Shown piece by piece: positions 63,974 to 64,000 of a DNA stretch of 64,000 nucleotides. Each line of letters begins with the position of its first letter. Position 1 is the stretch's first letter. The notes beneath the pieces were generated by a model. The model saw nothing but the letters and a program-made list of their open reading frames with translations. It was not told where the DNA came from and did not search any database. The translations under genes were made by a program, and so were the position numbers. The stretch is from Sulfuricurvum sp. (lineage in GTDB: Bacteria > Campylobacterota > Campylobacteria > Campylobacterales > Sulfurimonadaceae). Location: contig JAQULP010000003.1 in the NCBI GenBank assembly GCA_028718525.1, positions 62,001 to 126,000 on the forward strand. Direction: 5' to 3'.

Positions 63974-64000
63974 ACGCCGTTTTTCCGTTTTGTCTCGTAT

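Noticed and set aside
1-64000. CRISPR array, insertion sequence or prophage
   Set aside because: No regularly spaced repeats, no transposase or integrase frames and no phage structural genes were seen on either strand.

Overview
The window comes from a free-living member of the Campylobacterota (formerly Epsilonproteobacteria), most like the Sulfurimonas/Sulfuricurvum group. This is inferred from family content and gene order. The ndk-DUF177-rpmF-plsX-fabH block, the dnaB-comEC pair and the csd3/pgbA-like/glcD neighbourhood all recall Helicobacter and Campylobacter gene order. A CheZ of the Helicobacter type, cbb3-oxidase assembly genes (ccoI, ccoS), a PP0621-family protein and a DUF3972-like protein fit as well. 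Genes are densely packed on both strands, often with 1-14 bp overlaps, and TTG or GTG starts are fairly common. I see no rRNA, tRNA, CRISPR array, insertion sequence or prophage. Only one stretch longer than 300 bp lacks a gene (42435-42757), and it looks like a structured mRNA leader.

Layout. 1-15.2 kb: a hybrid histidine kinase cut by the window edge, glyQ, a diguanylate cyclase with two periplasmic ligand-binding domains, a DUF89/DUF3972-like pair, purE, a U32 peptidase-family protein, cheZ, a PHP-type histidinol phosphatase, glnA, pckA and a NifX-like protein with a His-rich insert. 15.2-18.5 kb: an AT-rich operon (gtrA-like, GT2 glycosyltransferase, DUF6044-like membrane protein) that looks acquired or specialised for lipid-linked sugar transfer. 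18.6-25.8 kb: three pilin-like genes, then priA, ispG, dnaB and comEC. 25.8-30.6 kb: yihY-like, glcD, a pgbA-like gene, a Csd3-like M23 peptidase and a NUDIX hydrolase. 30.7-38.4 kb: a copper-type TonB receptor, agmatine deiminase, alr, rsmG and a SPOR-hybrid kinase. 38.4-44.7 kb: ribA, hemB, argF, a pentaheme cytochrome, a DEAD-box helicase and a HIT protein. 44.7-49.4 kb: fabH, plsX, rpmF, DUF177, ndk, ferredoxin and metK. 49.5-54.1 kb: a phosphoribosyltransferase, der, hemJ, trxC, hpf and trpS. 54.1-64 kb: the ADP-heptose pathway (gmhA, gmhB, hldD, hldE) and waaF, interrupted by an asparaginase-like half protein, ccoI, ccoS and a cytochrome c553.

How the genes relate. gmhA, gmhB, hldE and hldD make ADP-L-glycero-D-manno-heptose, and waaF transfers heptose to the lipopolysaccharide core. 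The copper-type receptor, ccoI and ccoS could together supply copper to a cbb3 oxidase. hemB and hemJ serve haem synthesis for the cytochromes. Two large hybrid kinases, a diguanylate cyclase and cheZ point to motile, signal-rich cells.

I did not find a clearly new system. The best candidates for a second look are the AT-rich gtrA/GT2/DUF6044 operon, the CheZ with FliM-like and CheY-binding peptides at its two ends, the copper receptor with repeated GTGTTA boxes and a divergent 32-residue membrane peptide, an apparently leaderless ribA, twin palindromes in the pckA leader, the long structured leader of the DEAD-box helicase, and several G8 tracts in coding sequence.
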